DNA of 64,000 bases from Flaccisagitta enflata (GCA_965153355.1 OZ231128.1:21142001-21206000); one strand, 5' to 3'. Positions 1 through 43,036 are shown, numbered from the stretch's first letter. Notes: generated by a model from the letters alone, not told the origin. Numbers and translations: made by a program.

Positions 1-35
1 TATGGCAACAAGCTTTCTTCCTCTCACTTTTCTAG

Positions 36-201
36 TCACTTTGGCGGTTACGCGTCCAACGACGACTGGCTTAAGTGTGTCCACGATCTCACGAAAGCTT
101 TGGGCACGGCACAATACCAGAAGGGGTATTATTACACGGCCGGCTACGACTCTCCCATTCAGTTTTGGAACAGACATAATGAATGTTGGCTGACCCAATG
201 A
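36..201 (+). CDS. HEBP: SOUL/heme-binding protein (HEBP type), terminal coding exon, partial gene
   Basis: Last exon of a SOUL-family heme-binding protein; the earlier exons lie left of the window. A pyrimidine-rich tract ending in CTAG at 31-35 gives a good 3' splice site, and the exon enters with the last base of a split codon. The 54 residues then run to a TGA at 199-201. They read HFGGYASNDDW near the start and YYYTAGYDSP then NRHNECWL near the end. This matches the family C-terminus, where HEBP1 and HEBP2 have FGGYA, TGYDPP or TAGYNSP and RRNE-W. Family members are small cytosolic proteins that bind tetrapyrroles; HEBP2 is also linked to mitochondrial permeability. The assignment to the family is firm, but HEBP1 versus HEBP2 cannot be decided. 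The exon lies on the opposite strand to NPC1, left of NPC1 exon 15. There is no start in this exon and no AATAAA in the 330 bases after the stop. Confidence 0.85.
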
Positions 202-534
202 TCGAGTTTTGTTCGCCATTTACATATGCATCTCATTTTGTATCTCATTTACCATGTTGACATAATGAAACTCATTTCTAACAAACAATGTTGAAAATTT
301 CGTTTCTCACAAAGATCAAAGTTTATTGAAGTACCATGATAGTTAAAACTTTAACAAGCCAGCAGAAAATACAGTCGGTCCGTCCCATCGCAACAGAAAA
401 GCATTAGCGCAATCCCCTTGCTTTTTCCATCAATTTCTTGTCATTTCACATGTATGCATAGTAATGGCACAGCCCACATTTTGACCCTCTCTGATAACTT
501 ATCATCAGACCCGTGAAATGATTATGGAACTCAC
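202..534. other. NPC1 intron 15 / HEBP 3' flank
   Basis: AT-rich sequence between the HEBP-type stop codon and NPC1 exon 15. I see no exon, repeat or canonical polyadenylation signal in it on either strand. It must contain the 3' UTR of the HEBP-type gene and belong to the downstream intron of NPC1. Confidence 0.5.
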
Positions 535-32188
<31,654 letters not shown>

Positions 32189-32239
32189 CTGTCTCGTGTT
32201 CGACCGTAAATACGGTCGTTGATTCGCGGACAATACCAT

Positions 32240-33103
32240 CGTTATGTGGTACTTATGTCACAGCTTTCCTTTATATCGTTGTAAACGTGTGGAGGTTGAA
32301 GTGATTTTACCAATTACACAATTTTTTTTCCGTTGACAGTTAAACAGCGAGATTAAATCAAAGAAAGTGTGTTTATCTTATTTCGCGAGCGCAATTCATC
32401 ACAACATGCCTGTTGTGATTTTAGTTTTTGCAAGCAGTTGTTTAGAGAATTGGTATAGCAAAGGCGACATGAGCTTGATGAAAGAGGGTCCAAATATTAC
32501 TACTGTTGTTGCAAGGCGAAAGAAGTGAGCGGAGTTTACAGTATACCGTTTTTTAGCGTAGTCCAATTCTTGACTCACGTGTATCTAACGCTGACCCCGG
32601 AGTACGCGACAAAGTCCAGCTGTTATCTGCGACAACGACGCAGCAGCACGCTCTCAAGTGTCACAAATATTGTCATTTTCTTTTGCTCTCGTTCGACTTC
32701 GTTATTAGTTTTCTCTTTCTTATCCTTTATCAGGTAATCTATTGTGATTTACGCAGTAACGTAGCCGTTAAACCTTGAGATCGATACCATGAATTCGTGC
32801 AGGGGTCTATAAAAGAATAAATTGAACTTGCACAGTGAAATTCATTCCAAAGTCGTGATGAATAAAATTAATACCAACATTTAAACTCATATCACAGCAA
32901 AGGTATTATCTACATTGATATCTGCGTGATATTAAGAGAAAGCGGGACGGACGGACGGACCGACCGACTGACGGACCTTCCCTCTTATAGAGATGCTTGG
33001 GCTTAAGCTTATCGGGCGCGAATGTCGGAGGGGGTGTGTATCACATGATAAGCCCGGCTTTAGAACTTAAAGAACGAAGATCACGAGATACCATTGAGCA
33101 AGA
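32240..33103. other. NPC1 5' flank
   Basis: Upstream of NPC1. No clear TATA or CCAAT box was found next to the start. A fragment of the dispersed repeat (GACGGACGGACGGACCGACC, CTCTTATAGAGATGC) lies at 32940-32998. Confidence 0.45.
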
Positions 33104-33290
<187 letters not shown>

Positions 33291-33597
33291 GCTCCAAATT
33301 CGAAACCATCAAATATTCTCCTATTCTTTGAGATATGAAAACGAAATTTTCTCTCTGATAAGAGAGAACCAGAAATGAAATCTGCGACAGTAAATGACGG
33401 AGATAGAGACATTTTCATCATCACTGGCCTGCAGCAAAATATATAAACATTCAGAACGCATAAGTGACAAAACAGACACATAAGCTCGGGTCGAGCTGCG
33501 GCACTCGAGGCGTGAGTCATGATTATATTATGATGATGAAGTCGAAGACACCGAGATGCCGCGTTCATTTCAATGCATGGAGAAGATGTGTCTCATC

Positions 33598-33599
<2 letters not shown>

Positions 33600-33683
<84 letters not shown>
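33600..33683. repeat. (GA)n microsatellite
   Basis: About 41 perfect GA units, with shorter GA runs to 33830. Confidence 0.95.
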
Positions 33684-33686
<3 letters not shown>

Positions 33687-34156
33687 CTATTAAGTTGCTT
33701 AGGTACTTGCTATATAAGATAAAGAGGCAATAAAAAGATGCGAAATCAGATTGCGAAGGGAACGTAGCGAAAAGAACGAGCGAGAGAGAGAAAGATAGAG
33801 AGAGAGAGAGGAAGAGGGAAAGAGAAGGAAGATTGATCATTAAGTCAGTTTAACCGAAGACTCACCCGCAGAGACTGGGTCAAGGACTGAGGGCAGGAAT
33901 TAGGAATTATACCATGCGAATTATCAAAATCGAAGTCTGAGTCGAGTCGGGACTCCGCACAAGATAAATCAAATTCTCTCCTCTTCCCCCCCCCCCCCGC
34001 AGAGCCAAAATAAGTGTGCTGAAAGTTGTTTTATTGTTATCGCTGCAACAGTTTCTTTGCATCTGCGTATTCCTGTTGATTTTGTTGTTGTTGTAGTTTC
34101 TGTTCTTGTCGTTACGGTCATTGTCATTTTTCACTTGTTGCCTGCCTTTGCGAGTA

Positions 34157-34867
34157 CACTTTTTTCTTTTTATAAGCACCTCGTTTATAAGCACGCCCAG
34201 CCTCAAATATTGAGAAAATTTAAGCACATTGCTAGGCACGCTCCAAGCTGAGATCTCCAATTTGAAAAAAATTTTGGTGAATTTCTTAAAATATATATAT
34301 ATATTTTTAGTTGGAATTTTGCAAAAAAACCAAAAGAAACTTTGATAGAATTTGAAATTAACTATGTTATCAATCTGTCAATATATTCAGGATAGAAATA
34401 ATTGAATTTCATATAATGTTCAAGAATATTATTGTTAAAATACTATTGTTACTAAGACTTTTTTACTATAACACAATATTAAGGACCACTTAAAAAGAAT
34501 AATATATCATGATATTATATAGGAATACAAATCTAAATAAAGTTCATATTAAATCAAGATACTAATTTTATCACATGGTATACATGAAAGTAGGACAACA
34601 TCAGTTAAAGATATTATATTTTTATACAAAATACATTCATTATTCATTATTCTATTTTATACTATACCTTATTCTATACTATACAATACTCTATGCTATA
34701 CTGTTTCTATACCCTACTTTGTACTTAGATTTATACTGAATAGGATAATTACTTACTGATAATTGATAAGCACACATTTAAGCACATTTTAGCCTCAAAA
34801 ATGAGATTTTGCTAAGCACACTCAGCCTCAGCTGAAAAAGGTGCGTGCTTATAAAAAGAAAAAAGTG
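34157..34867. mobile_element. TA-flanked MITE, intergenic
   Basis: 711 bp; arms start CACTTTTTTCTTTTTATAAG and end in its complement, TA on both sides. AAGCAC repeats fill the arms; the middle is very AT-rich. A related fragment is near 44095-44160 (TTGATAAGAACC). Confidence 0.75.
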
Positions 34868-34869
34868 TA

Positions 34870-35539
34870 GTGGCCCCAGTGGCGTAGGTGACTTAAGATT
34901 CCACATTTGCCTCGTCTCGAGCTCGCGGTCACGGCGTGGATGACCGTGGATGCCGTGGCGAGAATCGGATATTCGGCTCCTCGGATCGGGATGAAGTCGC
35001 ATGATGCGGATGCTATCGGACTCAAAAGGAAATAGCTAAGAAGTTGAAAGATGTGGAATTAACAACGCTGTGAAAGAGACGCGGAAGAGGTCACGCGATC
35101 GAAACACTTAAGACGCTTTAAAAGGCTTCAAGCATTCAACAATGTAAAGAGGGAAGACTATTTTTTTAATTTTATCATTGGCGCGCAGGCGAGAGCAATG
35201 ACAATAATGCACAAAGGGCACAGATCTGGGTTTTAGCCTTGAAAACAATCGTTTGAAGAAATCAGTCTCACAACTTCTTCTATTCATAAACAGATATCAT
35301 GTTTGTTGTTTTCAACAAAAGATCAGTAATTTCAATGTGAGAAATCAATGATAAATTCGATGACAGGCACCAAAAGCAAAAGTACCTGGCCTTTAACAAT
35401 ACCCTAAACTGAGGCACATCTTAGATTAATATAGGCGGCGATATCAGCAGGGGTTAACTAGTCATCCAAGGATCGCACATGGTCAGCGGTACCCGATGCC
35501 CTGCTGGGAGTGATCCAGTGAAGAAGTGGAGTGAGAGCA
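34870..35539. other. intergenic, nothing recognised
   Basis: No exon, repeat or RNA gene that I can support. Confidence 0.4.
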
Positions 35540-35988
35540 GGGCAGCGGCCCCAAAGGGCCGATGTCCTGTAGAACACAGGGGGGAATTTCCATACGTCCT
35601 GAGGAGGCACATTTCTGGCAATAGATGACTGATTCAGGCCAAAGAAGGCATATTTGAAGGCTGGAGGGCAGAATTGAGGCTTTGAGAGTGGATTTGAGGT
35701 TTGGAGGGCAAATTTGAGCCACAGAGGGCTGATTTGATGCTTGGAGGCCTAGTTGAAGGTCTGGAGGGCAGATCTGAGGTCTGTAGGTCAGATTTGAGGC
35801 GGGGGGGGCTGATTTGAAGCCTAGAAGGCTGATTTGAGGCCTGGAGGGCTAAATTTAGGGCTGGGAGGGCAAATTTGAGGCCTTGATGGCCAACGGGGGG
35901 GGACGGAAGGACGGACGGACGGACGGAGGGACGTATGGAAATTCCCCCCTGTGTTCTACAGGACATCGGCCCTTTGGGGCCGCTGCCC
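35540..35988. mobile_element. foldback element with minisatellite core
   Basis: Inverted ends of about 60 bp (GGGCAGCGGCCCCAAAGGGC at the left, its complement at the right) enclose about ten units of a 23-24 bp repeat with TTTGAGGCCTGGAGGGC. The right arm borders a (GGAC)n run. No target duplication seen. Confidence 0.7.
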
Positions 35989-36748
35989 AAAAAGCTCGCT
36001 CGAAATAGATTTTTAGCACGTTGACTAAAGTGAAGACGCTGAATAAAATTGTGGAAATCATATTTCTTCAACATAACTCGTTTTGATGTTTTAAAAACTT
36101 TTTTCATAAAAAAAAGTGAGAAAAAAAGAAACACTTATTCTACAACTTCTTTCTAAAACTCATCTCCACTGACATTTTCTCTAAGTCAGAGTAAACTTTT
36201 CAATGTATCATTGCGCGTTGAGAATGAGAGACCGACTGGCTAAAACCAATAGAAAAATAGATGGACCTATACACAGATGTGCAAAGAGTACATCTCTTCA
36301 CCGAGGGTAAATCCGAGTGCATGCAGCAGGCTGTGTCATGCAATTAAGCGCCATGAACAATTTTTTTTGGTAAGAGGTAACGCCAGTGCGTAACTCACTA
36401 CAGCATAGCAAGACAGCAATGATGACAAGGAAAATCGCACCATAAAAATCACCTTTACATACATCTCCATCCGAGTAAGGAAGTAGATCTAGAAGGAAAA
36501 GTGAAATATCTCCCAAACCTAATGAGTGACATTGATGAAAAAAAAATCGACCATAACATATATGAAATGCTATAGATTAAAAAAAATGTAATAGTCTGCG
36601 CTTAAGATGACCTTTAAGTCCCCGGACTTTAACTCTGAGCGCAAGAACAGAAAATTGTATCAAACATCATGTCAGTTGATTCAATTTTAAAAATCGAGGG
36701 TGCCTGGATCTTTTGTTTTTCGGTTAAAATTCAAAGGAGATTTTCAAG

Positions 36749-36920
36749 CCCCATCCATCCGTGCCGCTGCCGGGATTGTAGAAGCTGGCGTTCGCTCGTA
36801 GCGGCACTATCTTACACGCAGTTGAATTTGATTTTAGAGCAAAATTGTAACTGTTCCACGCAACAAGCGCTACTTATTCAAGCCCTAATTAATAGTGCCT
36901 TGCTTCTCAATGGTCAATTT
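36749..36920 (+). CDS. candidate exon A of an unknown gene
   Basis: Begins after TTTTCAAG (a second acceptor, CAAAG at 36736, fits the same frame) and ends in phase 0 before a perfect GTAAGT donor. It encodes CRCRDCRSWRSLVAALS, LNLILEQNCNCSTQQALL and INSALLLNGQF, a helical, Cys-containing stretch. It joins in phase to 37362-37570. I do not recognise the protein, and the first exon is not identified. It could also be a chance open frame. Confidence 0.4.
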
Positions 36921-37361
36921 GTAAGTGTAATGTTATCACCAAGATCTATATTGGACGGCGTCTTCCTTAAGTTTGTCACCAATGATTGAGAAAGAGCTGC
37001 TTTGCAACAAATTTTCCCTACGCTGTTTCTCTTAAAGTGCAGAAAAGTAGCAGGGAAAGATTACATATTTGGGTTTATTATGAGAAAATCTACAAATTCA
37101 TTTAAAATTTTTGGCGGAGACAGGCAGGAATAAATTTTTTTTTCTCTACTGAAATTTAGCTCTGGCTTCTAATAAGCTGTACATCGAATGGGATGATTCA
37201 GCCAAATAATTTTCCTCTACCTCCGACAGGTTATATTGCACAATGGAAGCTAAAAAAATATTAATAGAAAGAATGCCCCTATAAGCATTAAAAAATGACT
37301 CCCTGCCCTATGTGCAATGGTCACGGAGGTGAGAGAGACCCAAAGAGAAAATGTCTTGCAG

Positions 37362-37570
37362 GTGGAGACGACAACATTCTTAACGGTTAGAGCTGCTAGG
37401 AAGTGGAATGGCTCGGTGAAGCCCAACATCGATCACCGCGTTAAAAAGCAATGCGACAGGTGGAAATCAATTCTTCTCCAATATCAGGGAAATTACTATC
37501 TGGAAACTGCACATAGAGCCATTCAAGCCCTGTTGGCATTGAGCACACCTTCCACGGATCCCTGCGTAAG
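37362..37570 (+). CDS. candidate exon B of an unknown gene
   Basis: Acceptor ATGTCTTGCAG and donor GTAAGC are both good; the frame is phase 0 in and phase 2 out. It encodes VRAARKWNGSVKPNIDHRVK, then QCDRWKSILLQYQGNYYLE and AIQALLALSTPSTDPC, which looks like folded helical protein rather than noise. Intergenic between NPC1 and CAND1 on the CAND1 strand. Function unknown. Confidence 0.45.
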
Positions 37571-37854
37571 GTAAGCAACGGATACTCAACTTGTTCCTTT
37601 TAAACTTGTCACGTTGTAAGTTGTATCAAGTTGATTCAAATGTAAGTCCTTGCAAGTTGTAAGTGACAAACTTGATTTGCATAAACGGTTTCTTCACTAT
37701 TGCGCAACATCATTGAAGTTTTATATCTTACATTGTTGTTTTCCTTCCTCTCATTGCAGAAAAAAAATGGCATAGGGGGGGGAGAGGCCTCCCAGTACTC
37801 TTCTTTTGAAGGCTCATATGAAATCTTTGTCATTAGCTTTTGCATTTTACTCTA

Positions 37855-37980
37855 CCCGAGAGAGAGAAAGAGAGAAAAAGAAAAAAAAAAAGGGAAAGAA
37901 AAAAAGACAGACAGAGAGACACCCCTATACACAAATTCACACACATATGTACAAAAAGAGAGAAAGAGAGAAAGAGAGAA

Positions 37981-38050
<70 letters not shown>
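37855..38050. repeat. compound (GA)n / (CA)n microsatellite
   Basis: AAAGAGAG-type purine runs followed by (GA)n at 37985-38020 and (CA)n at 38021-38050. Confidence 0.9.
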
Positions 38051-38055
<5 letters not shown>

Positions 38056-38206
38056 AATGACCAAAAAAGAGACACAGACGGATTGAATAACAAAAACAGG
38101 CAGGCAGTCAACCAAACATCATGAAATGCACACAAAAAAACATTCACTGAAAAAAAAACCTCCCATTTACGACTTTTTTCCACTCGGCGAGAGCCGTCTT
38201 TATTGG

Positions 38207-38408
38207 TAACAAGGCCGGATACACGGCCATCAGTTGCGGACAGGTGGGCAGGGGCATCCAACCTCAATCCACACCACAAGTCCCCCACTCACATGCACAA
38301 AAAGCATCTAAAACGCTCATTTCCTCACTTTTCGACTCGTGTTTACGGACCAACCAACCAACGGACGGACGGATGGACAAAGCCTCTTATAGAGTTGCGT
38401 GTCCGCAA
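38207..38408 (+). repeat. best full copy of the dispersed two-hairpin repeat
   Basis: Starts AACAAGGCCGGATACACGGC, has GCGGACAGGTGGGCAGGGGC, a variable middle, then CGGACGGACGGATGGACAAA and CTCTTATAGAGTTGCGTGTC, ending CGCAACTAAAAA. First hairpin GGCCG/CGGCC, last hairpin AGTTGCG/CGCAACT. No ORF. Confidence 0.8.
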
Positions 38409-38777
38409 CTAAAAACCATTGATAATCGGTTGTGGGCCGCGATTGGTTTCCGGGGATGAGACGGATGGAGCAAGGCGAGATGTGCTTCGGTTTGGAATGT
38501 GGGAATGAAAAGAGCGGAACTGCAAAAAGAAAAACAATGTGAAAGAAATTAAAATCAATGATGTTGTTTGATGAAAAAATGTTCGGTACAACTTAAGGCC
38601 GGAAATAAAATACGGCAGAAATAAAATACGGCAGAAATTAAATACCGTTAAAACTATAGAACATTAAGATGTGACGGATGATAGTGGAAGGGACTGGAAG
38701 CGGAAGTGAAAAGATCAGCAGTTAACCTCTGAGTCTCCTCCCACTGAGGTGGAAAAGCTTCACTTTTCTTCCTTTTG

Positions 38778-38946
38778 ATTGGTCTATTCTCGAGACTGCT
38801 TACGCTTTAACGTAACCTCCTGTTCTCATTGGATAGATTTTGTCGACTGTACTTAAGCTCCGCCCTCGCTGCTTTATCTATCCACGCTGAACTTTTCCCG
38901 GGAGCCAATCGTTATATCAATTGCTCATCATCTGCATTTTGATTGG
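38778..38946. promoter_or_regulatory. cluster of four CCAAT boxes plus GC-box-like site
   Basis: ATTGG at 38778, 38828 and 38942 and CCAAT at 38905, with CTCCGCCC near 38851. Spacings are about 50, 77 and 37 bp. NF-Y clusters of this kind mark animal promoters or LTR-like enhancers. The driven gene is unclear; candidates are a transcript toward 39686 or CAND1 4 kb away. Confidence 0.45.
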
Positions 38947-39685
38947 TAAATCCCCCTTGGTATGACCCACCCCCTCTCCGTGGAGCTCCACCCTCATTTC
39001 GCAAAAGATGCACGCCTAAAGAGAGCGCCTTATGATCTCTCCGATATTGTAAAAGATCTTGAAACAAAAGATCTATTTTTGCCGGCTATCGTCAATTTTT
39101 TTTCATTTCATCGTTTGCACATTGCACCGCACTACACCGTACGCTGTCGCGCAAATAATTGCTTGCTTTACTTTTTGCAGCAAACAATCAGCCTCAACTT
39201 CTTTTACCATAACTGAATAAACTGCTCCCGCCTCTAATTATTGGAATTTTCTTCAAGAAAAAGAAGGGAAAGACATGCAAGTAAAAAGGAGGAGAGACTC
39301 CATCCTATTTACCGTGTAACCTCGTTGTCAAGGGCTCAAGGCTGTGAATGGTCTTTCAGGCGGATCCAGAAAAAAAAGCTTTTGACGACCTTGACGCATA
39401 TTTCATGTTTTTATACTGTTTTTTACTAATTTGACTTTTTTTTTTTTTTCATTTTATGCATATGCAGCCAAACTTCGATTTCAGGCGCGGCGTTTCCAGC
39501 AATTACGATTTATTGTTGTTATCGCACCCTTTATTTTCAGGGGAGCTTTCAGTCGGTGATTTCAGTTTTTCAAAGATCTGCGATTTATTTACTGTACCTT
39601 TAATCATATGAAGATCGTTATATAAAGTCGTTATGCCAACCGTTAGAAAATCTTTTTCTCTTCTCTCTCTCTCTGATCCCTACAG

Positions 39686-39851
39686 AAGGCCAAAATCCTA
39701 CATCTCCGCGCGTGTCAAACCAATGGCAACGGTGTCAACTTCCGTTCCGCTTGTGGACGAAACTCTCGGTGGTTTGGACCGGACTCCGAGTCTCCGACGC
39801 GGTTCATCCCCTTCAAGTTTTTTTTTCCTGCAAAGAACAAAAGCATTTTAA
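39686..39851 (+). CDS. candidate exon C (terminal) of an unknown gene
   Basis: After a strong CT-rich acceptor ending CCCTACAG, the phase-2 entry from exon B gives RPKSYISARVKPMATVST, then PLVDETLGGLDRTPSLRRGS and a TAA at 39849-39851. Phases of all three candidate exons agree. The Ser/Arg tail with RTPSLRRGSS looks like a disordered, phosphorylatable end. The last dozen residues come from a T-run, so a splice before it is possible. Confidence 0.4.
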
Positions 39852-40408
39852 CGATTACAGGAAGCTGATAATGCAAAAAGAGAACGTGCCATCAATATAA
39901 ACATTTTTCATAGAGAAACTTTTAAGACTAAACTGACAAAAATCCCTTCAAGTAGTAAGAGGATGCCTAAAACTCGTATGTCATTTATACTTCCTCTAGA
40001 GAATATCAACCAAAGGACTGGGACGATGGGACACTAAACACGCAACTGCCATCAAAAATTTCAACCAGACTCAATTACGCTTCAAAGAGGCAAGGCTGCC
40101 CTCCTGTTAAAACGCTATGTAGAATTGCCGAAAACTGGCATTTAAGATACATTCCAAAAATATCAAGTGGTCTCTCTGTTTTGGATCTTTGTAAAATTCT
40201 TTGTATGTTTTTCATTTGCCTTGGTTCAGCTTCTTTCTCCAATGTTTTTGTTTCTTTATTCTTCGTACCACATAATGAAAGTTATATATTTTAGTTGTTT
40301 TCCTGTCTATTGTTGTTTTCCTTTCTGTAAGAATACCACGTTTTGTTTTTGGAAGCGTAAATATGTGAGACAGCCCTATGATGCTTCCCAGCAACCGCCA
40401 AACGAGCG
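39852..40408. other. intergenic, nothing recognised
   Basis: AT-rich; AATATAAA at about 39892 could serve as a weak polyadenylation signal for the candidate gene. Confidence 0.35.
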
Positions 40409-40418
40409 ATATTCTTAC

Positions 40419-40994
40419 TAAAAAATCTCAGGATCATGTCAAAATTGTGGGATTTTACCGTCCATCCCATTCTAGACCAATTTTGACCCCAAGAATCCAA
40501 ATCTGCAGTCAAAAATGGTCTCAGGTCAATATTTCGATAGGCTACAGCTACATTTCTCAATCTGGTTGCAGATTCAAAATTCTTGCAAAAAACTGTGTGA
40601 AGAAAGTCTTTCTTTTTTCAAAATTTTGATCAAAACATAGTCCAAATTAACATTATCCGTCAAAATTTGGCCAAATTTAGACAAAAGAGCAATTTTACTC
40701 TATTTTGGATGTTTAACGCTAATTTTGACTATGTTCCTATCAAAATTTAAAAAAAAAAGACACTTTCTTTTAATAGTTTTTTTCTAAGGATTTTGAATCT
40801 GCAATCAGATTGACACATTTCCAATTTTGAAAATTTGACCTTATATAGTATTTTGAGAATTGCAGCCGTAGTCTATCGAAATATTGACCTGAGACCATTT
40901 CTGACTGCAGATTTGGATTCCTTGGGTCAAAATTGGTCTAGTATGTGACGGACGGTAAAATCCCCCAATTTTGACATAATCCTGAGATTTTTTA
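40419..40994. mobile_element. Mutator-like MITE with 10-bp target duplication
   Basis: 576 bp, ends TAAAAAATCTCAGGAT and its complement, arms over 200 bp (share GGTCTCAGGTCAATATTTCG). ATATTCTTAC is repeated exactly on both sides (40409-40418, 40995-41004), a length typical of Mutator-like elements. Confidence 0.8.
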
Positions 40995-41550
40995 ATATTC
41001 TTACAGAACATGCTGTGGGAAAGTTTAGGCGAATTTGAGTTTAAGCAATGTTCCTTTTAAAAAATCTGGCAAAATATTAAGATTTCAAAGGGAATATATT
41101 TCTAGGTTTAGTGGTTTAGGTTTAGTGGTCTTCCTTTTATGAATTCCCCCGTATTTCCAAGTCTAGACTGTATCTTCTATACATAAGTTTATATGTACTT
41201 ATCTTCAGTCAAAATCCTCCTCATGAGTTGTCTTTTGTTATCAGAGCAATGTTTAATCTGACAGCTTGTGGAACAAAAGGCTCCCTGAGAACACATGGTT
41301 TTCCCGCTGCTGTTTCCCCGGCCCTGTTGTTTTTGTATCATCCTAACGAAAATTTGCCGACTTGTTTATATTTTTCTTCGTTATCAGAAGAAATATTTTT
41401 TTTCTGCCGCAGATAGGAGATGTGTGTCACTTTTCGGTGGGTCAATCTCCAGGGCCTTTCAGGTGTTTTTCGCCTCAGCCCAACTGCCCGCGAGACAGTG
41501 ACTACAGACTACATAGTAGGGTTGTCCTAGTTTCATTGCCGAACATCGAT

Positions 41551-42144
41551 TTTACTGTCCATCCTGTTCTAGACCAATTTTTACCCCAGGAATCCGAATT
41601 TGCAGTCAAAAATGGTCTCAGGTCAATATTTCGATCGACTACGGCTACATTTCTCAGGTCAAAATACTATATAAGGTCAAATTTTCAAAATAGGAAATTT
41701 GTCAATCTGATTGCAGATTCAAAATCCTTGGAAAAAACTATAAGAAAGTGTCTTTCTTTTTTTTAAATTCTGAGTGGAACATTGTCAAAATTAGCGTCAG
41801 CCATCCAAAATAGAGTAAAATTGCTCTTTTGTTTAAATTTGACCTTATTTTGGTCGATAATGTAAATTTTGACCATGTTCTAATCAAAATTTTCAAAAAA
41901 GAAAGAAACTTTCTTAACACAGTTTTTTGCAAGGATTTTGAATCTGCAATCAGATTGACAAATTTCCAATTTTGAAAATTTGACCTTATATGGCAATATG
42001 ACCTGAGAAATGTAGCCGTAGTCGATGGAGATATTGACCTGAGACCATTTTTGGCTGCAGATTTGGATTCCTGGGGTCAAAATTGGTATAGTATAGGATG
42101 GACGGTAAGATCACAGAATTTTGACTTGATCCTGAGATTTTTTA
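41551..42144. mobile_element. second copy of the Mutator-like MITE, left end lost
   Basis: Same arms as 40419-40994 (GGTCTCAGGTCAATATTTCG, GATTTGGATTCCTGGGG), with the right end ATCCTGAGATTTTTTA intact but the first 40 bp missing on the left. Confidence 0.75.
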
Positions 42145-42847
42145 GTCTCGAGATAGAAGTAGTAACATGTTAGGGTTCTCATTCTTTTGACATTAGACCA
42201 ATCAAAGGGTAGGGAATCCGCTCAGTCCGCTCAAGTCAAAATTCAGGACTCTTCCGCTGTATATCTAAGGTCAAATGTGGACAAATTTGGAGGTTAGCAA
42301 ATCTGATCTCCGATTCAAAATCCTTGCTGACGAGGTGTGATTATTATGTGCGTCCTCGCACATCTATAGCGGGTTATGTCCGTTCGTCTGTCGGTCACGT
42401 TGATATCATCATTGATCATTATTGAAATTGAATCATTGATTTTTTGCTTGAACGTGACCCTGCGCTCATACAAGCATTCATCAATGAAACGGACATATGG
42501 GCTTGAACTTTGCTTTGTTTTTCTCGATCTCTGATTCATGTGAGACATGGCTTAAATTGTCATCTCATGGTCAGCCAAGGCCAAGTATATAGTAATGGTT
42601 AAATTCGCTCTAAAATTAGTTTCTTTTTCTCAGATCTGTGATCTTGAAGATTTAGGGCCGGTGCATCGAGTTTTGTCGGTGAGAAATTTTTTTTGGTGTT
42701 GGCTCCCAAAAAAACCCCAACTACATGATTTCTTTTAGCGGGTGTCAAAAGACTGTTTAAACCGCATATATAAAAAAAGACCACAAATCGAAGGATCATA
42801 AAAGTTGTGTTTCCTGAGCTGAGAGAAAAAAACACACTCATTTAAAG
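42145..42847. other. CAND1 5' flank
   Basis: Holds a minus-oriented fragment of the dispersed repeat (GTCCGTTCGTCTGTCGGTCA near 42378). A CTGAGCTGAGAG stretch lies near 42820. I cannot place the transcription start. Confidence 0.4.
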
Positions 42848-43036
42848 ATGGCGTCGGTGTCATATCACATCGCCAATCTGTTGGAAAAGATGACGTCCAA
42901 CGATAAGGACTTCCGGTTTATGGCCGCCAACGACCTGATGGCCGAACTGCAGAAGGACTCGATTAAGCTGGACGACGACTCTGAGAGAAAAGTCGTCAAA
43001 ATGCTGCTCAAACTGCTCGAGGACAAGAACGGAGAA
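42848..43036 (+). CDS. CAND1: CAND1 exon 1
   Basis: Starts ATGGCGTCGGTG; encodes [20 protein letters not shown] and [20 protein letters not shown]. 63 codons, phase 0, donor GTACGT. Matches the human N-terminus almost residue for residue, which fixes the start. Confidence 0.96.

Noticed and set aside
32189-32239. Upstream in-frame ATG of NPC1
   Set aside because: It would put 17 polar residues before the signal peptide; the ATG at 32186-32188 starts the hydrophobic signal directly.
37761-37850. Exon after the strong acceptor TCTCATTGCAG at 37760
   Set aside because: In the phase required by exon B it reaches a stop after about 16 low-complexity residues; exon C at 39686 fits better.
38962-39216. 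84-codon ORF just after the CCAAT cluster
   Set aside because: No splice or homology support; could be a first exon, but nothing in the sequence shows it.
41416-41520. Possible fourth exon of the unknown intergenic gene (good TTCTGCCGCAG acceptor at 41414)
   Set aside because: No donor in exon C gives a convincing phase or sequence join; not supported well enough to annotate.
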